Shown piece after piece: positions 63,400 to 64,000 of a stretch of 64,000 nucleotides of DNA. Location of the stretch: contig CM043698.1 in assembly GCA_023935145.1 (NCBI GenBank), positions 143,510,001-143,574,000 on the forward strand, given 5' to 3'. The translations under genes and the position numbers were made by a program. A model generated the notes under the pieces. It was given only the letters and a program-made list of their open reading frames with translations. It had not been told where the DNA came from and did no database searches. Position 1 is the stretch's first letter, and every line of letters starts with the position of its first letter. This DNA is from Bretschneidera sinensis. Its lineage: Eukaryota > Streptophyta > Magnoliopsida > Brassicales > Akaniaceae.

Positions 63400-63976
63400 C
63401 TAGAGCTTCTGATTTGATCCAGCTGCTTGGGCCTTTTGTAGTCCTATGACCAGTTTCCCCTCTGGTTCCTTCCGATAAAAAGTAACTGCAAAGTCCACCA
63501 TTCATGGTCACCATCTCGTCACACATCAAATAGTAACTCACAAGTGCATTAAGTAAACACTTTAAAGAAAGAACTAAAATGATATTGCTATTATTTAGCA
63601 AATTTAAATATGTAATTTCAATACACAGGATCACTAGAAAGTGAAATGTGTTTATATATGAAAAAATAAGCTCAAAATAACTACTTGATTGTGACTAAAA
63701 GAGTAAGATGTAATGGAAGAAATAGGAGTGATAATTCAAATTAGAAAACATAATTATCAAGATTGCCTAAGCATTACTGAAGCTAGAATTACATGAATTA
63801 CCATTGTCACTGGGTTTACCATCCATCAAAGTCATGTAGCCTCTGAGCCCTTCTAAGTTGTAAGTCTTGCTGCTATTGTGAGGCCGAGAGTAGTTGTTAA
63901 ATTGCCACTCAAGGCCTGTTGTATCCTGGACTCCAATTGGAATTCGTTACCCCACAGAAATTTTAGGGAAGAAAGC
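63400..63976 (-). pseudogene. g6: VAL-like zinc/B3 gene, exons 5-6 (runs off right edge), stop in B3
   Basis: Exon 6 is 63400-63485 and exon 5 is 63802-63976. Exon 6 is open and ends SNQKL-stop. In exon 5 the Gln of AGQRIP is TAA (63947-63949), so the B3 domain ends soon after FFPKIS. Extra replacements (Arg to Gly in the IRVQD segment, Tyr to Asn after QFN, Leu to His in RPLN, Gly to Ser and Lys to Asn at the exon end) fit a decaying copy. The upstream exons lie outside the window. Confidence 0.8.
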
Positions 63977-64000
63977 CTGCATTATTTAGTATCTATTACC

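Larger units (their letters stand above)
53308..64000. repeat. Tandem unit E of the VAL-like array (runs off right edge)
   Basis: Exons 3-1 of g5, spacer, and exons 6-5 of g6. Closest to unit B where B is present. Confidence 0.9.

Overview
The window is nuclear DNA from a flowering plant. It is AT-rich with large introns, has plant Ty1/copia and Ty3/gypsy retrotransposons with initiator-tRNA-Met primer sites, the C-terminal end of a plant CC-NBS-LRR resistance gene, and a eukaryotic tRNA-Phe. I read it as a eudicot, perhaps a woody one of Citrus type; the species is a guess.

Most of the window is a tandem array of one unit of about 10-12 kb, here called A (1-9918), B (9919-14991), C (31004-41582), D (41583-53307) and E (53308-64000). 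Each unit carries a minus-strand gene whose six short exons I pieced together by hand from splice sites and phase. The product is a compact member of the plant VAL/HSI2 family: an N-terminal Cys-rich and PHD-like zinc region followed by a B3 DNA-binding domain. It stops about 10 residues after the B3 domain, so the CW zinc finger and EAR motif of full-length VAL proteins are missing. Six copies are visible (g1-g6). Only g4 (40429-47772) can be read from start to stop, 271 residues. g1 runs off the left edge and has lost one zinc-ligand Cys. g2 has a lost splice acceptor, a frameshift, a stop codon and no exon 1. g3 has no 3' half. g5 has a one-base insertion in the B3 exon. g6 runs off the right edge and has a stop in the B3 exon.

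Every unit also carries older passengers: a ~0.87-kb terminal-inverted-repeat element in the spacer, a ~0.2-kb MITE-like element, and a minisatellite in intron 1 that contains copies of the RY core CATGCA, the site bound by B3 domains of the ABI3/VAL class. Unit A lines up with D, and B with E, at a near-constant offset of 43.39 kb, which points to duplication in two-gene blocks.

Between about 14,992 and 31,003 the array is broken by unrelated DNA. From left to right this block holds: a 3'-truncated Ty1/copia element with a foldback MITE at its broken end; a 2.45-kb element of uncertain class with imperfect inverted ends; an AT-rich stretch; a decayed CC-NBS-LRR 3' end; a tRNA-Phe-like gene; a complete but dead 4.9-kb Ty3/gypsy element with a 5-bp target duplication, in which all seven premature stops fit C-to-T changes; and the 3' exons of a gene I do not recognise. 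The array resumes in intron 3 of g3.
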